Position numbers and translations under genes: made by a program. From Ephemerocybe angulata (Eukaryota > Basidiomycota > Agaricomycetes > Agaricales > Psathyrellaceae), in NCBI GenBank assembly GCA_013368325.1, contig JAACJK010000102.1, positions 1 to 13,878 of the forward strand: DNA of 13,878 nucleotides, given 5' to 3'. The notes beneath the pieces are model-generated. The model was given only the letters and a program-made list of their open reading frames with translations, was not told the origin of the DNA and did not search any database. Positions within the stretch are counted from its first letter, which is position 1; the number at the start of each line of letters is the position of its first letter. Of the stretch, positions 6,746 to 13,878 are shown one piece after another.

Positions 6746-7320
6746 AGGAGACTAGATCGACGACTATCTCTCCTTCTCTCTCTATCCGTTCTGTACTATT
6801 AGCTGAAACAAACAATAGATCTATGCATATACCCATTTCGCTATCAGTGGCAGACCAGATCGTCGAAACCAAAGGACTCGTAGACTGCGCCGCAGGAGGA
6901 AAGTTTATCGACCAAAACTTCGTCCAACTGCACCATATTCCCACATACCGCCTCCTGAAACCCATCCCTGTGTTCAACGTTGACGGAACCCTCAACAAGA
7001 ATGGAACCCTCCGCCGCTATGCCTATCTACCGATCACGATCCATGGCAAACGTGTCTTCCATCAACTCTACGTCTGTGGCCTTGGGAGACAGACCATCAT
7101 CCTGGGAATGCCTTGGCTTCGTCAAGAAAACCCAGTGATCGACTGGAAACTAGGAACCCTCAGGTGGCGCAAGCTGGACATAAACTCACTTCGAACGGGT
7201 CGACCTATTAAACCACCTCCACAGGAAGAAACGATTCAAGTCAACGTCTTATACGTCCAAGAGGACGACCCGAATCCGACCCCCATTTGGATCAATGCCA
7301 AAATCAGTCTCCCAAACACT
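6746..7320 (+). CDS. pol: Pol: retropepsin-type aspartic protease
   Basis: Cleaves the Gag-Pol polyprotein. The frame (one base behind that of the Gag C-terminus, compatible with a -1 shift) contains MHIPISLSVADQ, then the active-site region GLVDCAAGGKFIDQNFV (Asp codon 6883-6885), flap-region text VFNVDGTLNKNGT, and the C-terminal ILGMPWLRQENPVIDW typical of Ty3-like proteases. The usual D-S/T/C-G triad reads D-C-A here. The Gly to Ala change needs only GGC to GCC and may inactivate the enzyme. The frame changes to that of reverse transcriptase near 7310. Confidence 0.85.
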
Positions 7321-8235
7321 CGCCGCCGACAAACCCAAAGACACTCGACCCCTCGAAGAAATGATTCCAGAACAGTACCACGACTATCTTCACCTATTCC
7401 GGAAAGAAACTAGCGACAAATTCCCTCCATCACGACCCTTCGATCACGAAATCAACACCAAACCTGGCTTTGAACCCAAGAGATTCAAAACCTACCAGAT
7501 CTCTCCCCAGGAACAGAAGGACCTTGACGACTTCCTCACCGAGAATCTGAAACTGGGACGGATTCGACCTTCGCAATCGCCAATGGGATCACCATTCTTC
7601 TTCGTCTCGAGGAAAGTTGGCAAGCTCAGACCCTGCCAAGACTACCGGTACTTAAACGAATGGACCATCTCGGATGCCTACCCACTGCCACGAATCGACG
7701 ATCTGCTCAAAGACCTGGAAGGAGCGCGATGGTTCTCGAAAATCGACCTAAAATGGGGATACAACAATGTGCGCATCAAGGAAGGACACGAATGGAAAGC
7801 CGCTTTCAAGACCAACAAAGGACTTTTCGAACCCACAGTCATGTTCTTTGGCCTAAAGAACTCACCCGCTACCTTCCAAAGGATGATGAACCATGTACTC
7901 GATGAACCCGACGAGATTCAGGAACCAGTCCGAGCAAAAGGATACATGGACGACATCTTGGTCCCAGGCAACACACGGGAAGAATGCCGGAAGGATACGC
8001 TGCGCGTTCTCAAAAAGCTAAGCGATGCAGGTCTCCCCGTAAACCCAGAGAAGTGTGCCTTCGAAGTTCAGGAAGTCGAATTCCTCGGATACATCATCAG
8101 TCATGGGAAAATCAAGATGGACCCCATCAAGATCGAAGGACTCGCCAACTGGCCCACTCCGACTACCGTCAAACAGGTCCGATCATTCCTCGGCTTTGGC
8201 AACTTCTACCGGAAATTCATCCATCAATACTCGGC
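7311..8235 (+). CDS. pol: Pol: reverse transcriptase
   Basis: RNA/DNA-dependent DNA polymerase that copies the element RNA. It is one uninterrupted frame. Motifs in order: LEEMIPEQYHDYLHLF, then FPPSRPFDHEI, QSPMGSPFFFVSRKVGKLRP (motifs 1-2), DYRYLNEWTISDAYPLPRID, FSKIDLKWGYNNVRI (motif A, catalytic Asp), FFGLKNSPATFQRMMNHVL (motif B), GYMDDILV (motif C, catalytic YMDD at 7943-7954), VNPEKCAFEVQEVEFLGY (motifs D-E), then connection-region text VRSFLGFGNFYRKFI. All catalytic aspartates are intact. This is the best preserved domain with integrase. Reading changes frame at about 8230 into RNase H. Confidence 0.95.
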
Positions 8236-8740
8236 CCCTCGCCGCCCCTTTGAACGCCCTGCTGAGAAAAGACTCTCACTTCGTCTGGACACCCGAGTGT
8301 GAACAAGCCTTCCAGACTCTCAAAACGAAATTCACCTCTTACCCCGTCCTCTCTTACCTGACCCAACACGCCCCTTCCAAATCGAAGCAGACGCTTCCAA
8401 ACATGCCTCCGGAGCTGTGCTGACTCAGCTGGACGAACGGTGCTCGCCATCCAGTATGCTTCCTTTCCCAGACCTTCAATTCCGCCAACGCAACTACGAG
8501 ATCTACGACAGAGAACTGCTGGCCATTGTCAGAGCCCTTGAAGCATGGCGCCATTTCATCCAAGGATCTCCTTTCGTCACCACATCTACTCCGACCATCA
8601 GAATCTACTCTATTGGAAAAACCCACAGAAACTAAGTCCCCGTCAGAGCCGAGCCTTTCACCCTGTCCAAATACGACTTCGAGCTGAAACACCAACCGGG
8701 ATCCAAGATGTACCAATCCGACGCACTCTCCCGACGACCT
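8236..8740 (+). pseudogene. pol: Pol: Ty3-type RNase H, several frame breaks
   Basis: Degrades RNA in the RNA/DNA hybrid and, in self-priming elements, also releases the primer. The connection text NALLRKDSHFVWTPECEQAF (8250-8310) is in one frame. EADASKHASGAVLTQLDE (catalytic Asp near 8380) is in a second, RQRNYEIYDRELLAIVRALE (catalytic Glu) in the same frame after a detour, HHIYSDHQNLLYWKNP (catalytic Asp) in a third, and the DALSRRPD end in the integrase frame. At least five frame changes fall within 500 bp, the densest damage in the element, yet every catalytic motif survives in some frame. Confidence 0.85.
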
Positions 8741-10030
8741 GACCTGTGCCAAGACGATGGAGAGCAAGAAGTTACAATGCTACCACCAGAACTATTCGTG
8801 AACCTCATCGACACCGTCCTCCAAGACGAAATTCTGCAGAAGACGACCTCCGACCCTAATGTTACCCAAACCCTTCAACTTCTCCTTAACGACAATCCAT
8901 CAATCCATCGGAAAGACCTGAAAGATTGGACAATCGAGACAAAGGATGGTGGCCACATGCTGTTCCGACTCGGAAAAGCTTACGTACCGGACGACCCCGA
9001 ACTCCGACGCAAGATCGTGCGTGCCCATCACGACTCCCCCACCATTGGCCATCCTGGAGAACTAGGCACCTTCAACGCCGTCCGTGAAAACTACTGGTGG
9101 CCAGCCATGAGGATTTTCATAAAGTCTTTTGTCGAAGGATGCGCCCAGTGTCAGCAATTCAAGATAAATCGCCAACCGACAAAGCCGACTCTTTTACCCA
9201 TCACTGCCCCGGAAAACAACAGACCATTCACACAGCTATCCATGGATTTCATCACCGATCTTCCCCCATCCAACGGCTTCGACTCAATCATGGTCGTGGT
9301 CGACCATGGCCTTTCGAAAGGGGTAGTTTTCGAACCCTGCAACAAGACCATCACATCAGATCAAGCTGCTGAAGTTCTGACACGCCGGATCTTTACCAAT
9401 TACGGCCTACCTGACAAGATCATCTCTGACAGAGGCCCCCAATTTGCTGCAAAGACATTCAGAGACCTCCTGACCCGCCTCGGAATCGACTCCTCTCTCT
9501 CCACTGCCTTCCATCCACAGACCGACGGAGGTACAGAACGAGTGAATCAAGAAATCGAAGCCTACCTTTCCATCTATTGCACTGCCAACCCTCACACCTG
9601 GAGCACAGCTCTACCTCTACTCCAGTTCGTTCATAACTCTCGTCGCCACGCTGATAGAAATCAGACCCCATTCGAACTCATCATGGGAAGCCAACCACGG
9701 GCTCTCCCAGAAGCATTCGAAAGATCACCACTCCCACAGACACAAAACCGACTCCAAGATCTAGACAGGATCCGAAACGAAGCCCTCGCTGCCCATGAAC
9801 TCGGTCGTGCCCGAATGATCAGCCGCTCATTCAGACACTGGAAACCCTTCAAGAAAGGAGAACAGGTTTGGCTCGAAAGAAAGAACCTCAAACTCCCCTA
9901 CAGATCGAAGAAGATCGCGCCCAAACGACTAGGACCATTTACGATCATGGAAGAGATAGGAAGCCGAGCCTACCGACTTGCACTGCCAAAAGGATGGAAA
10001 GTTCACAACGTCTTCCACGCTTCCTTCTTT
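8741..10030 (+). CDS. pol: Pol: integrase with HHCC finger, DDE core and GPF module
   Basis: Inserts the cDNA into the host genome. One frame covers the whole domain. The zinc finger reads HDSPTIGHPG then CAQC (H-X6-H-X29-C-X2-C). The catalytic core reads QLSMDFITDLP (Asp), IISDRGPQF (Asp, 60 residues on) and DGGTERVNQE (Glu, exactly 35 residues between), which is the D-D-35-E signature. KRLGPFTI is the GPY/F motif, followed by YRLALPKGWKVHNVFHAS. A frame change near 10025 leads into the chromodomain. No missing catalytic residue was seen, and length and motif order are normal for chromoviral integrase. Confidence 0.95.
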
Positions 10031-10269
10031 CTCCATATCGGTTCACAACCACCCACGGTCCATCTTACTCAGAACCACCTCCAGACATCGTGGAAGGTGA
10101 AGAAGAATACGAAATCGAAGGCATCTTACGACACAAAGAAGACCGACATGGGAACCTCTCGTACTGGATCAAATGGAAGGGCTACAACGAGTACGAATGG
10201 AAGACTGAAGACGAATTCGGAAATGCCACCGAAGTCCTCCAGGAGTATAAAGACGCTAACGGGTTGTGA
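10031..10269 (+). CDS. pol: Pol C-terminus: chromodomain
   Basis: Chromodomains at the integrase end steer insertion toward particular chromatin, classically by binding methylated histone H3. The core starts near 10105: EEYEIEGILRHKEDRHGN, then YWIKWKGY, then a WKTEDEF-type strand and a C-terminal helix TEVLQEYKDAN, ending at TGA 10267-10269. Aromatic cage candidates are the Tyr of EEYEIE and the Trp of IKWKGY; the third position (EYEW) is less clear. It lies one frame away from integrase. Target preference is inferred from the family only. Confidence 0.88.
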
Positions 10270-10376
10270 CTCGACCAAGTCAAATCACAACAATCAGAAC
10301 CCACAGTTCCACAGTTCAAGCCATCCTCGCCATCCTGTCTTACCTTCAGACTCACGATCTACCCCACATTCGCATC

Positions 10377-11238
10377 ATGATCACCACCAGCACCACCACC
10401 ACTGCCTGTGCTCCCTTCACCACCGACGCCCCCACCTACATCTATAATTTCGACGTTCCTGCTCTCCCTCACCGCATTTGGCCCACCGAGACCAACAAGA
10501 TTGATCTTCGCACCGCCTTCACCCCGATGAAATTCGCCAGGCCGAGAACAACATCGCCGCCATCACCTCCCTAGCCAACATCGTCGAGTTCACTGGCAGC
10601 TCCGGCAGCCTCTTGGACACCGCTGACGCCCCCCTGCTGACCGAGCCATCGCCCGCCAAATCCTCGACATCGACGAGTGGGACCTCGCCCTCACAACCTC
10701 CAAGAAGATACTCGAGAGAACCCTCGGCTACTCCCAGGCCCCCAAGCAAATCGTCGCTGACCTCGACTACCAGGTCACCTGGATGGAAGGACGGAAGACC
10801 GCGCTCATAGAAGAGCTCCTCGAAAAACTCCCCGCCATTCGCTCGGGCATCCGCCGCGCCCTCCTCGCCCTCCGAAAAAGAGACATTGACCTAGAAACCT
10901 ATGGCAAGGTCCACACCAGAGACCTCACCGACGACCAACGAGCCATCAGGAAAGGATTCCCCTGCCGGTCCTGTCAACAACCGGGACACAAGGAGTGCGA
11001 CCACGTCAAGTGGAACTGCAAGTGGCCGCCGAACGCCCCCACCACATGCCCTGGGAATGCGCCGCAAAACCGGTCAACACAAGGAACGCCCGCCGACTTG
11101 CCAAGATCGCGAAAGGCTGGGGAAAACGCACGGCCTCCAGCTGGGGTACCTACAGGAACGACGACCGACACCTGGAAGACCGACAACGACCACGACGACT
11201 GGCAAGGCGAAGATGCCGAGTGGAACATGTGCACTTAG
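10377..11238 (+). pseudogene. Third reading frame between pol and 3' LTR, Cys/His-cluster protein of unknown function
   Basis: Starts at ATG 10377 after a 107-bp spacer. Coding-like text continues by changing frame at about 10526, 10640, 11028 and 11150 and ends at TAG 11236-11238. Pieces include NFDVPALPHRIWPTETNKID, then a mostly helical middle (ARQILDIDEWDLALTTSKKI; TALIEELLEKLPAIRSGIRR), a finger CRSCQQPGHKEC (10963-10998, C-X2-C-X4-H-X2-C), and a second Cys/His group (Cys 11017-11019, His-His 11040-11045, Cys 11058-11060) split by frame breaks. The tail is acidic and Trp-containing. There is no signal peptide or membrane segment, so it is not an envelope protein despite its position. I do not recognise the family; a nucleic-acid-binding accessory role is plausible from the fingers. 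Confidence 0.65.
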
Positions 11239-11241
11239 TCT

Positions 11242-11258
11242 TCGATGCTGGGCATCGA
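11242..11258 (+). other. Small hairpin just before the polypurine tract
   Basis: TCGATG (11242-11247) and CATCGA (11253-11258) pair around CTGGG, four bases after the third frame's stop codon and four before the purine run. It could help define plus-strand priming or RNA folding; no function is shown. Confidence 0.4.
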
Positions 11259-11262
11259 CGAT

Positions 11263-11275
11263 AAGAAGGGGGTAA
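11263..11275 (+). other. Polypurine tract
   Basis: AAGAAGGGGG (11263-11272) then TAA, immediately before the TGTTACG start of the 3' LTR. This is the plus-strand primer position in LTR elements. Confidence 0.9.
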
Positions 11276-11627
11276 TGTTACGCTCCGCTCCACAATTTTC
11301 TCTCTTGTGACTCGTATCGACTTGTAGCGACTGTTTTAGATTATTTTTAGCGCGCAGTTGCACAGCAACTGCGCTTCGACTCATTTCGAGGACTTATGTA
11401 TGATGGCATTACTGCTGCGCCTTAACTCATGACTCATAGCTACTCATGTGCGTCTTAGTACTTATACCCAGTAGCTACAGTCCTGTACCTTAGCTTGTTA
11501 TTGGTTATTCAACCCTTGTCCCCTTTTCTCTTTTGACTTGCGAGTGCCGCCTCGCTTGCTCATCGTCACTCGATCAACTCAGCCATCGACAGACACTTGT
11601 CCACCTCTGTCGACGACGGTCGTAACA
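11276..11627 (+). repeat. 3' LTR (352 bp)
   Basis: Same TGTTACG and CGTAACA ends as the 5' copy. The hairpin GCGCAGTTGC/GCAACTGCGC (11352-11361, 11365-11374) is one base pair longer than in the 5' LTR. The second U3 hairpin has lost its left arm through a 7-nt gap. The primer-complementary TAGCTTGTTATT is at 11491-11502 and the bZIP-type site at 11430-11437. It abuts a LINE fragment at 11628. Confidence 0.97.
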
Positions 11628-12186
11628 CCCTTCGCCGCTTTCAGCTTCGTCCTCACATCCGCCTTCCCCTCCTCAATCTCCCTCATCTCGAAGTACCGAT
11701 CAAAGGACTGGAGGGGAGACCTGTCATCAGTCGTGTCTCCCATGAGGGCGGCCACCTTGTGAACAATCTCCTGCCGCCGGGTGTCAAAGGTGGACGGCGG
11801 AACCACCCCCGGGTTCATCTTGCCCCAGAACGCCCTCCCCATTGCCCCAATCGGGATGTCAACTTCCCCCCCTCCACTACTGGACCCTTCAGACGCTCAA
11901 ACACATCCCAAAACACCTCCTCCCCACCAAAAAGCTCCTCCCTAATTGCCTTTTGCCTCTCTCGGCATTTCCTCCTACACGCTGTCAATGACGCAGACGC
12001 CTGCTCCTCCGTCTCTTCCCACCGCTCTTTCCTCCCATCCTCATACCCTCTCCTCCTCCCGAAGTCCGCCACAACCTTGTCCGCCTTCATCGGCACCCCC
12101 TTCCTCGCACACGCATCACACTGACACCGCACCCGCTGTCGCTCGTCTCTGTCAATGGCCTCATATGGCGGCACCGGCGGCTTCGT
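11628..12186 (-). pseudogene. LINE linker between RNase H and the missing reverse transcriptase
   Basis: After RNase H the frame continues with a Cys cluster RCQCDACARKG (about 12138-12106), a charged helix region, EEVFWDVFERLKGP, and, after a frame change near 11840, MGRAFWGKMNPG then VPPSTFD and SFDRYFEMREIEEGKADVRT. This resembles the stretch just before reverse transcriptase in agaricomycete LINE proteins (an MNP-P-FD motif, then a helix ending K-A-KG before motif 0/1). The last codons read KLKAAKG and the LTR begins there, so reverse transcriptase is entirely absent. Family resemblance is from memory. Confidence 0.65.
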
Positions 12187-12590
12187 GGCACCCTCCTTCG
12201 CCAGCGAGTCCGCCGCGTCATTTTGCTCGTGCCCACTATGCGCCTTGACCTTCCGCAGTGTCGTAGCAGCTGGCCTCTGCCTGAGAAGGTATGCTATATC
12301 CCTCAGCACATCCCCATTCGTTGCTCTCCACCCCAATGCATTGTACTTGGCCGCATATGTAGTGAGCATGTCGATGGCGTATTCGGAGTCCGAGTTGATG
12401 ACGAGCGTCCGGTGGTCGTTCGTCGCCTCCAGCGCGCGCAACACCGCATACAGCTCTGCCCTGTTGTTCGTCTGATTATCCGGCACTCTCACTGCCTCGT
12501 TCTTCCCGCTACCCCTGCCATAGAACACCCCGACCCTGCCCTAGCATCCTCATTCCCATTCCGCAGCGCTGACCCATCGACATACACCTG
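12187..12590 (-). pseudogene. LINE RNase H domain, one frame break
   Basis: Degrades RNA in RNA/DNA hybrids. Catalytic residues on the minus strand: Asp in VYVDGSALRNG (12578-12576), Glu in NNRAELYAVLRALE (12456-12454), Asp in LVINSDSEYAID (12390-12388), and Asp in NDAADSLAKEGA (12210-12208). The His of KVKAHSGHEQND lies just before the last. The set D-E-D-D plus His is complete. One frame change near 12530, right after the first strand, separates the first Asp from the rest. Length is normal for a cellular-type RNase H. It directly follows the endonuclease with only a short Arg/Lys-rich spacer (VRRRKPKLPEDSELD). Confidence 0.92.
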
Positions 12591-12779
12591 AACCGGGTCC
12601 GTCGCGCAGTACACTGACCCATACACTCTCCGCAACCTCAACTCCAGTGTGAGTCGCGACTTCATCGCCTCCACCACCAGCCTATCGAGCTCAGAGTCTT
12701 CGGGCAGCTTCGGTTTGCGCCTCCTCACTCTCGGCGCCCTATCCCTCTCCTTCTCGCCCACCTCTTTGTTCCCCCTGCC

Positions 12780-13510
12780 CTCCATAACCACCACCAGCTG
12801 TGCGTGATCCGACCACTCGTGGTCCTCCACCCCCACTATCACCGCTGCACCCGTCCCAGCGCCACCGCATTGCCCATTGCGCGTAGTCCACCACCGCCTT
12901 ACCCCGTGTGTGGTGGGACGTGTAGGCCCCGCTCTCTCCTCCGAACCGCCTCAACCCGTTCATGATTGTCAGTCCGTCTCCCTGCAACCACCCACGAGCG
13001 CTCTCCCCCGGGTTGTGGGCCGTCCCTTGTCAGCTGAGTGCGGGCGGTCCTCTTCATGCGAGCCCAGACTCTCCGTACGCGCATTAATATCCCCCATCAC
13101 CAGTACCGGTCTCGTCTCTCTCTTCAGTACCCACATCAGCGCCAACAGCTTCTCGAACGGTCCTCATCTGTGAAGGTACTCCACTCACTTCCCCCGGGGA
13201 GGATGTAAGCCCCCACCACCATGTCCCGTCTCCAACACCATAATGTCCCGCCGATGACAGCCTCTCATTCATCGTCATCCCCAGCTCCGTCCTGACAAAC
13301 GCCATGACCCTCCCCATTGATCATCCTCTCGTCGTAGTACTCCCGCTCCACGAGAACCTCGTAAACCCATCCACCTGTCCCACCATCTGCACTATGTCCC
13401 TATGTAGGCGTACTTCCTGAAATATATTGATATCGTAGTCCTCGATAGTTCCTCTGAATTCGGGGTGCCCCATCTTTAACGCAAAAGTCTCCTTAATATT
13501 CCAGACACGG
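12780..13510 (-). pseudogene. LINE AP-type endonuclease, frame-broken
   Basis: Nicks target DNA to start target-primed reverse transcription. Motifs on the minus strand: VWNIKETFALKMGHPEFRG with the first Asn near 13500; YDINIFQEVRLHRD with catalytic Glu near 13416; VMAFVRTELGM (about 13310-13275); VLVMGDINAR with the GDxN motif (13094-13083); LTIMNGLRRF; AVVDYAQW (Asp near 12888); and EWSDHAQLVVV with the SDH motif (12812-12804). All catalytic groups of the exonuclease/endonuclease/phosphatase fold are visible, but in at least four different frame segments (breaks near 13320, 13200-13120, 13030 and 12860). Confidence 0.88.
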
Positions 13511-13878
13511 ATCGAGATGCTACACAACCTAAGTCTACCAAGGGACGGGGTATGCGTTGACGAGGAGGCGATCTGGAACACCCCGCTCAGTTTTCCTGAT
13601 CGAAGATCTCCGCCTCCACCCGACCACCGGCGGCACTGCCATCTCATTCCACAACATCACCACCGCCCTCGCCACCTCCCTCGATGCCATGGTGACGTAG
13701 ATGAACCTAAAGTCGAGCGATAGTCGAGCCTCCTTGACCTTGTTGGCCAAGTTGGTCTTGCTGGGGAGCGCCCCGATCCAGGCCCTCGCGGCGTTCTCAG
13801 CGATGGGCAGGTTGCCAGGACGGGCCCGATCTTGACGACAGGACCACCACGACGAGGAGGGGTGTCCGCCGGCACCGC
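13511..13878 (-). pseudogene. LINE region upstream of the endonuclease, open at the right edge
   Basis: A minus-strand frame covering about 13810-13570 reads LPIAENAARAWIGALPSKTN then LANKVKEARLSLDFRFIYVT and VARAVVMLWNEMAVPP. It looks like ordinary coding sequence and is presumably the C-terminal part of the LINE's Gag-like (ORF1) region, given its place just before the endonuclease. No zinc knuckle falls inside the window. The connection to the endonuclease frame needs a frame change near 13550. It could instead be a separate gene; the steady spacing favours the element. Confidence 0.5.

Larger units (their letters stand above)
4678..11627 (+). mobile_element. Ty3/Gypsy LTR retrotransposon, chromovirus, full length but frame-broken
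   Basis: Seen directly, in order: LTR (4678-5047), primer-binding site, Gag, protease, reverse transcriptase, RNase H, integrase, chromodomain, an additional third reading frame, polypurine tract (11263-11272), LTR (11276-11627). The RT-RNase H-integrase order places it in Ty3/Gypsy. The C-terminal chromodomain and GPF module make it a chromovirus, and the self-complementary primer site fits the Tf1/sushi group within these. Length is about 6.95 kb. The LTRs begin TGTTACG and end CGTAACA. Flanking bases are TGATA on the left and CCCTT on the right, so there is no target-site duplication. The right end lies inside a LINE. Gag, pol and the third frame each need several frame changes to be read through, so this copy is not expected to be autonomous unless the breaks are sequencing errors. 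Confidence 0.95.
11628..13878 (-). mobile_element. LINE-type (non-LTR) retrotransposon, 5' part, cut before reverse transcriptase
   Basis: Reading from the right edge on the minus strand: an N-terminal region, an AP-type endonuclease (about 13510-12800), an RNase H (about 12590-12187) and a linker leading to the first residues normally preceding reverse transcriptase. The Gypsy LTR follows in mid-codon. The N-terminal end lies outside the window. At least five frame changes are needed, so the copy is defective apart from its truncation. The endonuclease-RNase H-(RT) order differs from the endonuclease-RT-RNase H order of I, R1 and Tad-type elements. The family is not named here because the RT domain that defines clades is missing. 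Confidence 0.85.

Noticed and set aside
6700..6760. Classical -1 slippery heptamer at the Gag/Pol junction
   Set aside because: The Pol frame is -1 to the Gag C-terminus, but no X-XXY-YYZ heptamer is present before the TAA at 6743, and other frame breaks nearby make the relation unreliable.
10377..11238. Envelope gene
   Set aside because: Position fits, but there is no signal peptide, transmembrane segment or fusion-type hydrophobic stretch in any frame; finger motifs point elsewhere.
11597..12591. Plus-strand frames of 100-175 codons opposite the LINE
   Set aside because: Shadows of the minus-strand RNase H and linker; Ser/Pro/His-rich text without motifs.

Overview
This window looks like transposon-rich, gene-poor DNA from a basidiomycete fungus, probably an agaricomycete. 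The evidence is short introns of about 60-70 nt, a fragment of the basidiomycete-type DUF6533 membrane-protein family, a phi-class-like glutathione S-transferase with fungal intron structure, a chromodomain Ty3/Gypsy element, and a LINE-type element of the kind seen in mushroom genomes. No intact host gene is visible. Every recognisable gene is a fragment or carries frame breaks.

Layout: 1-460 holds a short open frame, a purine-rich tract and a TATA/pyrimidine-rich stretch that may be the 3' end of a retroelement and its LTR. At 517-693 there are two spliced pieces of a DUF6533 protein, and 700-3030 is otherwise gene-free with a hairpin and a (CTA)6 run. A four-exon fragment of a glutathione S-transferase gene lies on the minus strand at 3235-3830. 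Its 3' end runs into an unrelated foldback (3145-3225). Its 5' end runs into a 640-bp inverted-repeat structure (3801-4442) filled with GTTTAAAC-type palindromes, whose far arm carries a mirror-image copy of the GST exon.

From 4678 to 11627 lies a full-length Ty3/Gypsy chromovirus: LTR, 12-nt self-complementary primer site, gag with coiled coil and CCHC knuckle, protease, reverse transcriptase (YMDD), RNase H, integrase (HHCC, D-D-35-E, GPF), chromodomain, an additional third reading frame with Cys/His clusters, polypurine tract, LTR. The primer site is the exact complement of 12 nt lying about 28 nt after the LTR TATA-like box, which points to Tf1-type self-priming.

From 11628 to the right edge, on the minus strand, is a LINE-type element with an N-terminal region, an AP-type endonuclease, an RNase H and a linker leading to where reverse transcriptase should begin. 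It is cut there by the Gypsy LTR. The Gypsy element has no matching target duplication and the missing LINE half is not on its other side, so the locus was rearranged after insertion, or misassembled. Both elements carry many frame breaks but almost no in-frame stops; this could be decay or residual indel errors in the assembly.
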